Of a stretch of 64,000 bases of DNA, positions 54,610-63,593 are shown in pieces. The notes beneath the pieces were generated by a model. It searched no databases and had not been told where the DNA came from. It was given only the letters and a program-made list of their open reading frames with translations. A program made the translations under genes and the position numbers. Numbering within the stretch: position 1 is the stretch's first letter; the number at the start of each line of letters is the position of its first letter. Origin of the DNA: Oceanobacillus senegalensis (GTDB lineage Bacteria; Bacillota; Bacilli; Bacillales; Amphibacillaceae); assembly GCF_900176885.1 (NCBI RefSeq), contig NZ_LT839648.1, positions 4,114,813-4,178,812 of the forward strand, given 5' to 3'.

Positions 54610-55512
54610 TTATTCATCTTTCATTCTTTCTATAAATGAAACGGGTAGATACGTTTTTCCTGGTATGAGAAGGGCAGGAGCTAGTTCGAAATAGCGAAGG
54701 GCGTTGTTGTAACGATATGCCCTTTCACCACGTGTGATGGTGTAGGAATGGGATCCTTTAGATAGGGTGGCTCCTTTTTCTGTTGCATTCACCTTATAAC
54801 CAAGCGCTTCAGCAAGGATCCGAAGCGGTACCATCTTTGTGCCGTCCACTTCATAGAAATCGTTGGCTATAATGTCTTCTACAACAGGATTTGGTGGGTT
54901 TTCCTGATGGGGTTCCTGTTCATCCAATACGACTATCTTATATGGTGATGTTTGTGCAGGAATGCTTCTTGTCGTGCGGGTATAAAATACGAGTAAATTC
55001 TCATCCGTCAAATCTGCCATTTCTACCTTTTTTCCTGATAAGCTAGATAGTTCAGTTTCCTTGCTTACCTTTAATTGTAATAACAAATTAGCATCGACTA
55101 AGTTTTGATTAAATGTTCCTACTACCGCAGTCCCCCTTGCTTCTGTTTCAACAACGACTACCTCTGGACTGTACTGAGGAGGATAGATAAATATGCGTGG
55201 TTTATCTGCGTACGTGTGGGCTGTTACCTTGTCTCCTTTTTCCAGCTCTACCTTTTTTCCTGTATTATCCAATACTAGCGTATCCGGTGTAACAACTAAT
55301 ACAAATTCATTATTCCCTTCTTTTATCGTATAGTAGTTAGCATGTTCACGTACATCGACACTTTCCACTGTTCCTGTATTTTTTATAAAGACGGGCTGTA
55401 CTTCCTCCTGTTTCATGGGTTGTTCGGTTGTTGGCCGTGCTGTTGTTACGGCGGGGATGCTGCCTACGAATACTGCTGTCACAGCAATTGGTATAATCTT
55501 GGCCCATTTCAT
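54610..55512 (-). CDS. Secreted protein with copper-amine-oxidase N-terminal-like (stalk) domain
   Basis: A 300-residue exported protein. The signal peptide KWAKIIPIAVTAVFVGSIP is followed by two beta-rich stretches (40-215). The C-terminal region (225-298) is of the copper amine oxidase N-like stalk type, with FYEVDGTKMVPLRILAEALGYKV and KTYLPVSFIERM. These domains are common cell-surface modules in Firmicutes and have no copper chemistry of their own. Ribosome site AAAGGGGGTGAT on the minus strand. Role unknown, perhaps cell-wall binding or sensing. Confidence 0.82.
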   Translation of the reverse strand: MKWAKIIPIAVTAVFVGSIPAVTTARPTTEQPMKQEEVQPVFIKNTGTVESVDVREHANYYTIKEGNNEFVLVVTPDTLVLDNTGKKVELEKGDKVTAHTYADKPRIFIYPPQYSPEVVVVETEARGTAVVGTFNQNLVDANLLLQLKVSKETELSSLSGKKVEMADLTDENLLVFYTRTTRSIPAQTSPYKIVVLDEQEPHQENPPNPVVEDIIANDFYEVDGTKMVPLRILAEALGYKVNATEKGATLSKGSHSYTITRGERAYRYNNALRYFELAPALLIPGKTYLPVSFIERMKDE

Positions 55513-55830
55513 AAAATCACCCCCTTTTTTGAATTTTTCAGTATATTAGTCGATGGTAAAAAGAAAAGGTTACAGTGGGGGGGGATGGATCCTTTGGGGT
55601 TATTTTCCAACCCAGTTCCTTTTTTCGATCAAACGTTTGTTTTATACGGGATTTTTTTGGATGGATAAGGGGGAAGATGGGGATTTTGGGGCAAAAGCAT
55701 GTTGTTGGCGTGAAATAGGTAACGAACAGGTGTCTCAAGAATTGTCATGATTTGTCCCATCACGTTGTGTAAACAGCTTTAGAAATGGAAATACTATAAG
55801 AAAATCGATGGTTGGATTGGAGGTTTTTTA
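55513..55830. other. Intergenic stretch
   Basis: GC-variable sequence with a run of eight G at 55577. No convincing ribosome site or codon pattern supports the short frames in it. The tatA ribosome site TTGGAGG lies at the right end. Confidence 0.3.
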
Positions 55831-56028
55831 TTGGGTATCGCACAAATTGGTATTCCTGGTTTGATTCTTATCATTCTTCTAGCATTAATTATTTTTGGAC
55901 CGAAAAGGCTACCGGAAATAGGAAAGGCGGCAGGACAAACATTAAAGGAATTTAAGAGTACAACCAATGATTTAATAAGTGATGACGACGATAAAAATGA
56001 TAAGAATACGAATAACACCAACCAATGA
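55831..56028 (+). CDS. tatA: Twin-arginine translocase subunit TatA
   Basis: A 65-residue TatA/TatE protein: a short N-terminal membrane helix ([19 protein letters not shown]), the hinge [21 protein letters not shown] amphipathic helix, and an acidic disordered tail. It oligomerises to form the pore for folded Tat substrates. It starts with TTG at 55831 behind TTGGAGG. No tatC lies in the window, so this is a stand-alone tatA. Confidence 0.93.
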   Translation: MGIAQIGIPGLILIILLALIIFGPKRLPEIGKAAGQTLKEFKSTTNDLISDDDDKNDKNTNNTNQ

Positions 56029-56064
56029 TAGGGCTACTATTTTAGGTGATAAAATATGTGATAG

Positions 56065-56110
56065 GAGAAGAAGTTTTGTAGAGGGTATCTGCAAGGCTTC
56101 TTTTTTGTGT
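56065..56110 (+). terminator. Terminator after tatA
   Basis: GAAGTTTTGTAGA pairs with TCTGCAAGGCTTC through a few G-U pairs, followed by TTTTTTGTGT. Confidence 0.7.
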
Positions 56111-56285
56111 TTGTACGGAAATCTACAACTTCCATTTTATAGGAGGTGACGACCTTCAGATGGAAGATTTCCTTTATGCGTGAGATGGCGCTATTGGTAC
56201 CAATGCTACGAATCTTTCATGTTGCCATTAGCTAGAACCTGCTCCTCTGACCTCGACTTTTTTCGACTGTATAATGAAAAAATTC

Positions 56286-56314
56286 TTGATTTTTGGAATA
56301 GTATATTTTATACT
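56286..56314 (+). promoter_or_regulatory. Sigma-A-type promoter of the M20 peptidase operon
   Basis: TTGATT (56286-56291), a 17-base spacer, then TATACT (56309-56314); transcription would start about 25-30 bases before the ATG at 56349. Confidence 0.65.
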
Positions 56315-56348
56315 TTGAACAACTATTATATAACAGGGGGATTAAACG

Positions 56349-57548
56349 ATGGGGAATGAATTATTTAATAGATTAGATGAAATTTATCCAGAACTAGTGG
56401 AATTTAGACGAGATTTACATATGTACCCGGAACTGTCCCATACCGAGGTGAATACACCTAGAAAGGTTGCGGACTATTTATCTGCTTTAGGAATCGAAGT
56501 ACGAACAGGTGTCGGCGGGCGTGGAGTTGTCGGTACATTAAAAGGGGACAAGCCTGGTAAGACCGTGGCATTAAGGGCAGACTTTGATGCGCTGCCAATC
56601 CAGGAAGAAAATGATGTTGCCTATAAATCACAAATCCCCGGCGTCATGCATGCTTGTGGCCATGATTTACATACAGCCGCCTTGCTCGGTGTTGCAAAAG
56701 TGCTTAGTGAAAATAAAGATAAGGTTGCGGGCACGGTAGTCTTTATTCACCAATTTGCGGAGGAGGTTATTCCTGGCGGTGCAAAAGCCATGATTGAAGA
56801 CGGATGCCTGGACGGGGTTGATGTCGTATACGGTGCCCACGTTAGCTCGACGGATCCACTCGGTGTCATCGGACTGAAAGAGGGGGATGTGATGGCATGT
56901 GGCGATACCTTTGAGATCGACATTTCTGGAAAGGGTGGACATGCAGCATCTCCACATTTAACGGTTGATCCACTTGTTGCTGGTGCTCAGGTGCTGTTAA
57001 ATTTACAACAAATTGTTAGCAGGCAAGTGGATCCAGTAAAACCAGCTGTTGTCACGGTGGCAACCTTCGAAGGCGGTGATAGCTTTAACGTCATCCCTGA
57101 TACCGCTCGAATTAAAGGGACGGTCCGTACCTTTGATGAAGATGTCCGTGACAGGATTGAAGCCTCCATTGAAAAAATCGCTATTTCGACATGTGAAGCC
57201 GTTGGAGCGACTGCTGAATTTAACTATGTTCGGGGGTATCCAGCTGTTACCAATGATCCTGCAGAAACAAAGCGAGTGGAGAGAATTGCCAAGGAATTAT
57301 TTGATGAAGACTTCGTGAAGCACATTCCCGCACAAATGGGGATGGAGGATTTTGCTTATTATTTGAAAGAAGTACCAGGAACATTTGTCTGGGTTGGTGG
57401 AGCCCTTGAACAGAAAGAGGATGTATTCCCACATCACCACCCAAGGTTTAATGTCGATGAACGGGCAATGATCCCTATCGGAAGACTATTTATTGCATCT
57501 GTATTGGACTATTTATCCGAGGATAAAGGGGGAGATGGAAATGCCTGA
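56349..57548 (+). CDS. M20-family amidohydrolase (aminoacylase/hippurate hydrolase type)
   Basis: A 399-residue zinc amidohydrolase of the M20D group, which removes acyl or similar groups from amino acid conjugates. RRDLHMYPELS opens the fold; ALRADFDALPI, MHACGHDLHTA (metal Cys and His), the FAEEVIPGGAKAM Glu pair, YGAHVSS and the C-terminal HHHPRF supply the metal site; a dimerisation domain lies at about 180-295. The ribosome site AGGGGGATT precedes the ATG. Its stop overlaps the next gene's start by 8 bases, so the two are tightly coupled. First gene of a four-gene operon with two membrane proteins and a second M20 enzyme. Confidence 0.92.
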   Translation: MGNELFNRLDEIYPELVEFRRDLHMYPELSHTEVNTPRKVADYLSALGIEVRTGVGGRGVVGTLKGDKPGKTVALRADFDALPIQEENDVAYKSQIPGVMHACGHDLHTAALLGVAKVLSENKDKVAGTVVFIHQFAEEVIPGGAKAMIEDGCLDGVDVVYGAHVSSTDPLGVIGLKEGDVMACGDTFEIDISGKGGHAASPHLTVDPLVAGAQVLLNLQQIVSRQVDPVKPAVVTVATFEGGDSFNVIPDTARIKGTVRTFDEDVRDRIEASIEKIAISTCEAVGATAEFNYVRGYPAVTNDPAETKRVERIAKELFDEDFVKHIPAQMGMEDFAYYLKEVPGTFVWVGGALEQKEDVFPHHHPRFNVDERAMIPIGRLFIASVLDYLSEDKGGDGNA

Positions 57549-58254
57549 ACAAGTCATGAACGTAGCTAACGGTAGTATCGTTTGGATGATTGCTCTATTC
57601 ATCATTGCGGTGGTTATTTTCCAAGCACTCGTCTTTATAAAACTTGCCAAAAAGGCAGCACCTGGGGCCGGGCTCAATTCGAAAGAGGTGTCAAGGGCAG
57701 TCCGAACTGGTTTTATCAGTTCACTTGGGCCCTCATTCGGTATTGCGATTGTTATTATATCGTTAATCGCACTGCTCGGTTCACCTGTTACATTGATGCG
57801 AATCGGAATTGTCGGTTCAGCAGCAACAGAAACCGCCGCTGCTCAAATTGGTGCGAACGCTTTTGGGGTTGAATTAGGTGGTGCTGGCTATAATACGAAG
57901 GCTTTTGCTACCGTCGTTTGGACGATGTGTTTAGGTGGAATGGGTTGGCTACTTTTTGCCCTGTTTTTTACCAAATCACTAGGAAAAGCAGAAAAGTCCA
58001 TCCGCAAAAAAAATCCCAAAGCAATGGCAAGTGTTTCTTTAGCTGCCATGCTCGGTGCATTTGGTTATTTAGCAACGGAACAGATGATCAATGGAATCAG
58101 CTATGCTATTGCAACTATCGTCTCCCTAACCATCATGGTAACGATGATGAGTATGGCTGAGAAGAAAAACATCAACTGGTTAAGAGAGTGGTCACTCGGT
58201 ATTTCGATGGTTTGTGGAATGATAGGTGGCTCCATTATTGTCACTCTTATGTAA
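57541..58254 (+). CDS. DUF5058 integral membrane protein, putative transporter subunit
   Basis: About 237 residues with around six helices, and a highly conserved centre VSRAVRTGFISSLGPSFGIAIVII and RIGIVGSAATETAAAQIGANAFG. I recognise this as the DUF5058 family, which regularly sits next to M20 hydrolase genes. The frame opens at 57493 within the previous gene, but GGGGGAGATGG (57527-57537) fits the ATG at 57541. Likely part of an importer or exporter for the amino acid conjugate cut by its neighbours; this is inference from context. Confidence 0.85.
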   Translation: MPEQVMNVANGSIVWMIALFIIAVVIFQALVFIKLAKKAAPGAGLNSKEVSRAVRTGFISSLGPSFGIAIVIISLIALLGSPVTLMRIGIVGSAATETAAAQIGANAFGVELGGAGYNTKAFATVVWTMCLGGMGWLLFALFFTKSLGKAEKSIRKKNPKAMASVSLAAMLGAFGYLATEQMINGISYAIATIVSLTIMVTMMSMAEKKNINWLREWSLGISMVCGMIGGSIIVTLM

Positions 58255-58293
58255 TGATTTATTTAAATCACCTGTATAAAAGGAGGAATAACC

Positions 58294-59013
58294 ATGAGTT
58301 TAAATCCAGAATATGTTCGCGAGGAAGCTACGAAAGTGGAAAGTGATTCGCTTCATACCATGAGTGCGTTTCATCAACAATCCCATTTCTGGGGACGTCT
58401 GACCTTATTATTCGTTATTTTTGCCTCATTATCATTGCCCATGTATTTATCATTTGTCTTAGGTGCCCATCCAGGCTGGGGGCCGATTGTAGCGGGACTA
58501 ATCGGATATGCAGCTTTTATTGGAATTCTTTGGGTGGTTGAACCAATCACTTATTTTCCAGTGCTTGGGATTGCCGGAACGTATATCGCCTTTTTATCAG
58601 GAAATATTGCAAATCTATGTCTACCATGTTCATCAGCTGCTCAAAAGGCTGTCGGTGCGGAACCGGGTACAGAAAAAGCAGAAATCGCTGGTGTATTAGG
58701 AATTGCCCTTGCCTCCTTAACGAATACCGTTGTGATTCTCTTAACGGTTTTAGGTGGAACCTATGTCATTGGGTTCATTCCTGAATCGATTCAAGCATCA
58801 TTTATCTTTGTTCTGCCAGCCATTTTCGGCGCTGTATTAGGACAGTTTGCCTTTAAGACACCGATGTACGGAGTAATGACACTTATTGTCGGTTTACTTG
58901 TTTTCTTCTCCCCCATTCCGTCGTTACTAAAAATCGCATCTTGTGTGGCGATATCAATCGCTATCATTTATAACTTGGAGAAAGCAAAAGACAAGAAAAC
59001 CAATGCATCTTAA
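58294..59013 (+). CDS. Membrane protein paired with DUF5058, second transporter subunit
   Basis: A 239-residue protein with a polar cytosolic N-terminus (about 30 residues) and around seven helices; motifs include FVLGAHPGWGPIVAGLIGYAAF and SGNIANLCLPCSSAAQKAVGAEPGTEKAEIAG. It begins 39 bases after the DUF5058 gene with AAAAGGAGGAATAACC as ribosome site. The conserved CLPCSSAAQ loop, with two Cys, is notable between helices. Together with DUF5058 it probably makes a two-protein transporter, but no transport family is recognised. Confidence 0.8.
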   Translation: MSLNPEYVREEATKVESDSLHTMSAFHQQSHFWGRLTLLFVIFASLSLPMYLSFVLGAHPGWGPIVAGLIGYAAFIGILWVVEPITYFPVLGIAGTYIAFLSGNIANLCLPCSSAAQKAVGAEPGTEKAEIAGVLGIALASLTNTVVILLTVLGGTYVIGFIPESIQASFIFVLPAIFGAVLGQFAFKTPMYGVMTLIVGLLVFFSPIPSLLKIASCVAISIAIIYNLEKAKDKKTNAS

Positions 59014-59059
59014 TTGAATATTTAAATTTAAAAAATAAGCGATAGGAGATGGAATAACA

Positions 59060-60316
59060 ATGGTGGTCAAAGAGTTAACCATTAATCAGGAACGATTACA
59101 ACGACATATGGATGAGCTTTCTGAAATTGGTAAGTTTGGTGAAACAGGTGTATGTAGGTTAGCCTTATCCAAGGAATATAAGATGGGTATAGAGCTTGTG
59201 AAACAATGGATGGAAGAGGCCGGACTACAGACGAGGGTGGATCATTTTGGAAACTTAATTGGTAGACTGGAAGGGAAAAATCCCAATGCTCCGGTACTCA
59301 TGATCGGTTCCCATATCGATTCCCAACCGACCGGGGGGAGATTTGACGGTCCGATTGGCGTATTAGGTGGGTTAGAGGCTGTCCAAACCATCAACGAGCA
59401 AAACATCATCCCAGACATGCCGATTGAAGTTATTTCCTTTTGTGATGAGGAAGGCTTCCGATTTAATAAAGGTTTATTCGGTTCTAGAGGGATTACAGGT
59501 CAGTTAGAAGAAGGCGAACTGGAAAAGAAAGATAGGGATGGTGTAACGAGACGGGAAGCGTTAATAGAGTTTGGTGCTAATCCAGATGAGCTCGCTTCCT
59601 CCGAGTACCCAAGAGGTTCCATTGATTCGTATATCGAAATGCATATTGAACAAGGACCTGTGCTGGAAGCCGCTGATGTCCCCGTCGGCATCGTCACAGG
59701 AATTTCCGGCCCACTTTGGCTAACCGTGGAGTTAACTGGTGCAGCAGGTCATGCTGGAACGGTTCCCATGAAGGTACGTCAAGATGCATTAGTAGGTGCA
59801 GCAAAAATAATCTCCGGTCTGAACCAAATCGTACAACAGGAGGAAGATGCTCCAACAGTTGGAACCATTGGCAACTTAACCGTCGAGCCAAATGCGAGAG
59901 CGATTATTCCCGAAAAAGTGACGTTTACCATTGATTTAAGGGATATCGATATAGACAGGCGGAATCGCTATGAAGCGCAATTAAGAAAATATATTGAAGA
60001 AACAGCCCATGAAAATGGTTTACAGTTCACGATTACAGAAGATACAACGATTATCCCTGAATCATGCAGTGAGGAAATATTACAAGTTATGCGAACGGAG
60101 AGTAAAGCGATGGGGCTTGATGTCATCCCAGAATTAACGAGTGGTGCTTTTCATGATGCACTGCCTATGGCACAAGTCAGTAACATTGCCATGATTTTCG
60201 TTCAATCAAAAGATGGAATAAGTCATGATCCCCGTGAATTTTCAACATCAGAAGATATTGCAGTCGGTACCGAGTTACTTTACCGTACGGTTGTAAAGAT
60301 GGGGACGGGGGTGTAG
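59060..60316 (+). CDS. M20C Zn-hydrolase: N-carbamoyl-amino-acid or allantoate amidohydrolase type
   Basis: A 418-residue enzyme of the hydantoinase/carbamoylase family. The metal-site segments are GSHIDSQPTGGRFDGPIG, FCDEEGFRF, EMHIEQGPVLE and the C-terminal ISHDPREFS. A central lid or dimer domain has GAAGHAGTVPMKVRQDAL. It hydrolyses N-carbamoyl amino acids, allantoate or related ureido compounds; the substrate cannot be set from sequence alone. Last gene of the operon, 46 bases after the membrane protein gene. The stop codon touches the first ~300 bp repeat. Confidence 0.92.
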   Translation: MVVKELTINQERLQRHMDELSEIGKFGETGVCRLALSKEYKMGIELVKQWMEEAGLQTRVDHFGNLIGRLEGKNPNAPVLMIGSHIDSQPTGGRFDGPIGVLGGLEAVQTINEQNIIPDMPIEVISFCDEEGFRFNKGLFGSRGITGQLEEGELEKKDRDGVTRREALIEFGANPDELASSEYPRGSIDSYIEMHIEQGPVLEAADVPVGIVTGISGPLWLTVELTGAAGHAGTVPMKVRQDALVGAAKIISGLNQIVQQEEDAPTVGTIGNLTVEPNARAIIPEKVTFTIDLRDIDIDRRNRYEAQLRKYIEETAHENGLQFTITEDTTIIPESCSEEILQVMRTESKAMGLDVIPELTSGAFHDALPMAQVSNIAMIFVQSKDGISHDPREFSTSEDIAVGTELLYRTVVKMGTGV

Positions 60317-60609
60317 GGGGACGCGAGGGTCGCGGGGGCAGGTTCCTCGTCCCGAAATATTCCCCTTCATAGATAATGCTCTGTGGTGTCGCAGTAATGA
60401 AGAAAGTGTACCTTTCCTTCTTTTATTGATTAATCCTACTCTTCATTAGAATCTACCAAAAACAAGTTGCTCCCTTTTTGAAGCGCATGTTGTTGAATAA
60501 AAGAATTCGCAAACGTATCTAGAACATATAAGCAAATCAAAAGAGCCAAAGGAGAACCTTTGGCTTAAAATAGTTGGAAATGGGACGAGGAACCTGACCC
60601 TATGTCCCA
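60316..60609. repeat. ~300 bp dispersed repeat with REP-like ends, copy 1
   Basis: The left end, GGGGACGCGAGGGTCGCGGG then GGTTCCTCGTCCC, and the right end GGGACGAGGAACCTGACCC (60582-60600) then TATGTCCC are inverted repeats of about 27 bases. The middle shares ATTAGAATCTACCAAAAACA, TTCGCAAACGTATCTAGAAC and the hairpin GCCAAAGGAGAACCTTTGGC (60545-60564) with copies 2 and 3. No open frame. It resembles a REP-bounded, non-autonomous mobile unit. Confidence 0.88.
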
Positions 60610-60620
60610 CTATGTCCCCA

Positions 60621-61712
60621 TTACTTTGCAATTCTTACGATAGGTTTAATTGCTCCGCCATTTTTTGAATCCTCAAAGGCTTTGTTAATATCTTCAAATT
60701 CATAGAATCTGACTAATTTATCAAATGGGAATTGGCCTGCTTTGTAGTAATCAACTAATTCTGGAATGAAGACATTTGGTACTGAGTCCCCTTCAATAAC
60801 ACCCATCATTGTTTTTCCTTCAGCCATTAAATCATTATGCACATCAATATTCATTTCTGGTGTAACACCAACGATTGCAGCAACACCAAGCGGGCGTAAT
60901 GCTTGTAAACATTGACGAACAACGGAAGGAACCCCCGTTGTATCGACAGCGTATTTTGTACCGTCGTTTGTTACTTCTTTAATTTCCTTCACAACATCTA
61001 CATTTGTTCCATTAAATGTATGTGTGGCACCAAGCTCTTTTGCTAGTTCTAGTCGTGCATCGTGTACATCAACAGCAATAATTGTTTTACATCCAACTAT
61101 TTTGGCAGCCATAATCGCACTTAAACCAACGGCGCCTGCACCATAAATGGCAATAGTTGAACCAAATTCTGGCTTGATTCTATTTAAAACAGTACCTGCC
61201 CCTGTCTGAATACCACATCCTAAAGGACCTAATAAAGCTAAATCTACATCTTTATCCACTTTAACAACATTACGCTCGTGAGAAATGGCAAATGTACCAA
61301 ATGAAGATTGGCCAAAGAATGTTGAAAGTGGTTGCCCATCTTTTGATAATCGATGTGTATGATCGTCATGGGTACCACCAAAGTTTAGATCATTGAAAGT
61401 ATCGCAGACTGTTGGATGCCCCGTTAAACAATTATCGCATTGCCCACAATGTGCGAATGATAATACAACATGATCGCCTTTTTCAAAACGTGTAACTCCT
61501 TCACCAACTTTTTCTACAATACCCGAGCCTTCATGTCCAAGTACTGCAGGTAGAGGTGTAATTGCTTCATCACGTGCAACTGCATCCGTATGACATACAC
61601 CCGTAGCAACAATTTTCACTAAAACTTCATTTGCTTTAGGTACTGCTAATTCTACTTCTTCAAAACTAAAATCTTGACCTTTTCCTTCTGTTACTGCTGC
61701 TTTAATTTTCAT
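60621..61712 (-). CDS. Zinc-dependent alcohol dehydrogenase (NAD(P)+, MDR family)
   Basis: A 363-residue medium-chain dehydrogenase. The catalytic zinc lies in ATGVCHTDAV and VLGHEGSGIVEKVG; the structural zinc loop is CGQCDNCLTGHPTVC. The Rossmann motif is YGAGAVGLSAIMAAK. The pattern is like aryl-alcohol and class III-type (XylB/AdhB) dehydrogenases, so an aromatic or longer-chain alcohol is likely. It starts at 61712 with GGAGGCC upstream on the minus strand. The gene is flanked on both sides by copies of the same ~300 bp repeat, a possible sign of shared mobilisation. Confidence 0.92.
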   Translation of the reverse strand: MKIKAAVTEGKGQDFSFEEVELAVPKANEVLVKIVATGVCHTDAVARDEAITPLPAVLGHEGSGIVEKVGEGVTRFEKGDHVVLSFAHCGQCDNCLTGHPTVCDTFNDLNFGGTHDDHTHRLSKDGQPLSTFFGQSSFGTFAISHERNVVKVDKDVDLALLGPLGCGIQTGAGTVLNRIKPEFGSTIAIYGAGAVGLSAIMAAKIVGCKTIIAVDVHDARLELAKELGATHTFNGTNVDVVKEIKEVTNDGTKYAVDTTGVPSVVRQCLQALRPLGVAAIVGVTPEMNIDVHNDLMAEGKTMMGVIEGDSVPNVFIPELVDYYKAGQFPFDKLVRFYEFEDINKAFEDSKNGGAIKPIVRIAK

Positions 61713-61738
61713 AATGGCCTCCTATAGATTAAACAAAA

Positions 61739-62054
61739 GGGACGCGGGGTCAGGTTCCTCGTCCCGTAATTATCCCTTCTGTGATAAAAAGTTATGTGGT
61801 GTCGCAGATCCTTTCTTTTCGGTAATGAAGAAAGTGTGCCTTCTCTTCATATATTGATTAATCCCTTTTTTCATTAGAATCTACCAAAGACAAGTTGCTC
61901 CCTTTTTGAAGCACGTATTGCTGAATAAAAGGAATTCGTAAACGTATCTAGAACAGGTGTGTAAACCAAAAGAACCAAAGAGATAAAATGAAGCAATGGA
62001 ATCTTTGACTTAAAAAAGTTCGAAATGGGATAAGGAACCTGACCCTATGTCCCC
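61739..62054. repeat. ~300 bp dispersed repeat with REP-like ends, copy 2
   Basis: Same order of landmarks as copy 1, in the same orientation: GGGACGCGGGGTCAGGTTCC at the left end, ATTAGAATCTACCAAAGACA, CGTATCTAGAACAGGTG, and GGAACCTGACCCTATGTCCC at 62035-62054. It is more diverged and its internal hairpin is lost. It lies in the promoter region of the alcohol dehydrogenase gene. Confidence 0.85.
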
Positions 62055-62193
62055 TTAAAATCTCCTCTTATATAGTTTTACTTTTCCAATAGTTAATAGA
62101 AATTATGTACAATTATTCAATTAACCTGAATCTTTACATACAGGGGGACGCGGGGGCAGGTTTGAGGTGACCCCCAAAAGTTAAAGTTTTATA

Positions 62194-62958
62194 TTAAGCA
62201 GATAATTGGCTGGTGTGATTGCGGTATTGAACTGGACTCATACCAGCTAATTTTTGCTTGATACGTTTATTATTATAGTAAACTATATGTTTCTCAATCT
62301 TGTTTTTTAATTCCTTAAAAGAACACAATGCTTCTCCATGATACATCTCTTGTTTGAGTAAACCGAAAAAGTTTTCCATCGGCGAATTATCTAAGCAGTT
62401 TCCTTTTCTAGACATACTTTGAAAAATCTTATTCACTTTCAGTGTTTCTACCCATTTTCTATGTTGATAGTGCCACCCTTGATCAGAATGAATAGTTGTT
62501 CTGTATTTTGATTCTTTAACGATTTCTAACGTTTCATTGAGAGGTTTCATCACTAGTTCTAAATTCGGGCGCCTGTTTATTCCAAATGAAATAATTTCGC
62601 CATTAAACATATCCATAATCGGATTTAAATATAATTTTCCGTCGGTACATTTAAATTCAGTAATATCTGTCGTTAGTTTTTGAAGTGGCACATTGGTGTA
62701 AAATCGACGATTGATGCGGTTTTTGGCAACCTTCCCAATGGTACCTTTATAGGAACGATATTTACGTGTTTTTGTCCAGAATTTCTTGCCTTTAAGTCCT
62801 AGTTTCTTCATGATACGTTGAACCTTCTTATGATTCACTTTATGTCCACGGTTTCTTAATTCAAGGTGAATACGACGGTAACCATAATTACCGTTATGTT
62901 CATTGAAAATGGATTGAATGAGCCTCTCTAAGTCCTGATCTGGATTTTCCTTCATCAT
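62194..62958 (-). CDS. IS3-family transposase OrfB (DDE integrase catalytic domain)
   Basis: A 254-residue product counted from the ATG at 62958. The N-terminal HTH_21 region reads GNYGYRRIHLELRNRGHKVN. The rve integrase core supplies the DDE triad: LTTDITEF (Asp), TIHSDQGWHYQ (Asp) and NSPMENFFGLLK (Glu). The frame is open upstream of this ATG into orfA (KDVLQIVGIPESSYHYHIK). The full transposase is probably an OrfAB fusion made by -1 frameshifting at the AAAAG stretch near 63068-63072, as usual in this family. Confidence 0.95.
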   Translation of the reverse strand: MMKENPDQDLERLIQSIFNEHNGNYGYRRIHLELRNRGHKVNHKKVQRIMKKLGLKGKKFWTKTRKYRSYKGTIGKVAKNRINRRFYTNVPLQKLTTDITEFKCTDGKLYLNPIMDMFNGEIISFGINRRPNLELVMKPLNETLEIVKESKYRTTIHSDQGWHYQHRKWVETLKVNKIFQSMSRKGNCLDNSPMENFFGLLKQEMYHGEALCSFKELKNKIEKHIVYYNNKRIKQKLAGMSPVQYRNHTSQLSA

Positions 62959-63017
62959 TATTTTAATATGATAATGATATGAAGACTCAGGGATGCCAAC
63001 TATTTGTAAGACATCTT

Positions 63018-63593
63018 TTAATTTGAATTCTTCTTTGAGTTCGAATGATAGTGCTGCTTGTGCTTTTCTAGATATCCCTCCGGATCTATCTGAAAAGCTC
63101 GCAACTTTTTTAAGTATTCTACCTCCAAACGAAGAAATTCGTATTCTCTTTCCAATTGTTCACGTGTCATTTCTTTTTCATTTATTTGCTTCTTTTTTGT
63201 TTGTTTATTTTCTCTATTCTTAGATGTATTAGTCATAGATGGCAGTCCTTTCGTTTCAAAAACATCAACACCCCCCTTAAGAAAGGCTTTCTTCCAGTCA
63301 GCTATAATAGTGGAATTTTTCATCCCGAAATGAAGGGCTGTTTCCGTCTCTGAATATCCTGTTCTCTCTATAAATCTTAATACATCTAGCTTAAATTGAA
63401 CAGAGTAAGTATGTTTCTTCTTCACACTTTTTAAACCATCTTCACCAAATTCTTCATATACTCGTATCCATCTACCTACACTGGATTTTGATTTTATATT
63501 ATGCTTCTTAGCTAAATCTCTAATTCCTAAATATCCATTTTGATAATCTTTAACTACTTTTATCTTTAAATCATCACTATATTTTTTGACCAT
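63018..63593 (-). CDS. IS3-family transposase OrfA (helix-turn-helix protein)
   Basis: About 191 residues with two helix-turn-helix units: YQNGYLGIRDLAKKHNIKSKSSVGRWIRVY and a second in VLRFIERTGYSETETALHFG. A Lys/Glu-rich coiled coil follows (NKQTKKKQINEKEMTREQLEREYEFLRLEVEYLKKL), ending EKHKQHYHSNSKKNSN after the frameshift zone. It binds the element ends and, fused to OrfB, forms the transposase. The frame opens at 63608; ATG 63593 is the more natural start. Confidence 0.92.
   Translation of the reverse strand: MVKKYSDDLKIKVVKDYQNGYLGIRDLAKKHNIKSKSSVGRWIRVYEEFGEDGLKSVKKKHTYSVQFKLDVLRFIERTGYSETETALHFGMKNSTIIADWKKAFLKGGVDVFETKGLPSMTNTSKNRENKQTKKKQINEKEMTREQLEREYEFLRLEVEYLKKLRAFQIDPEGYLEKHKQHYHSNSKKNSN

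Noticed and set aside
55553..55750. 65-codon frame upstream of tatA
   Set aside because: Depends on a G8 run, no ribosome site, odd Gly/Trp composition.
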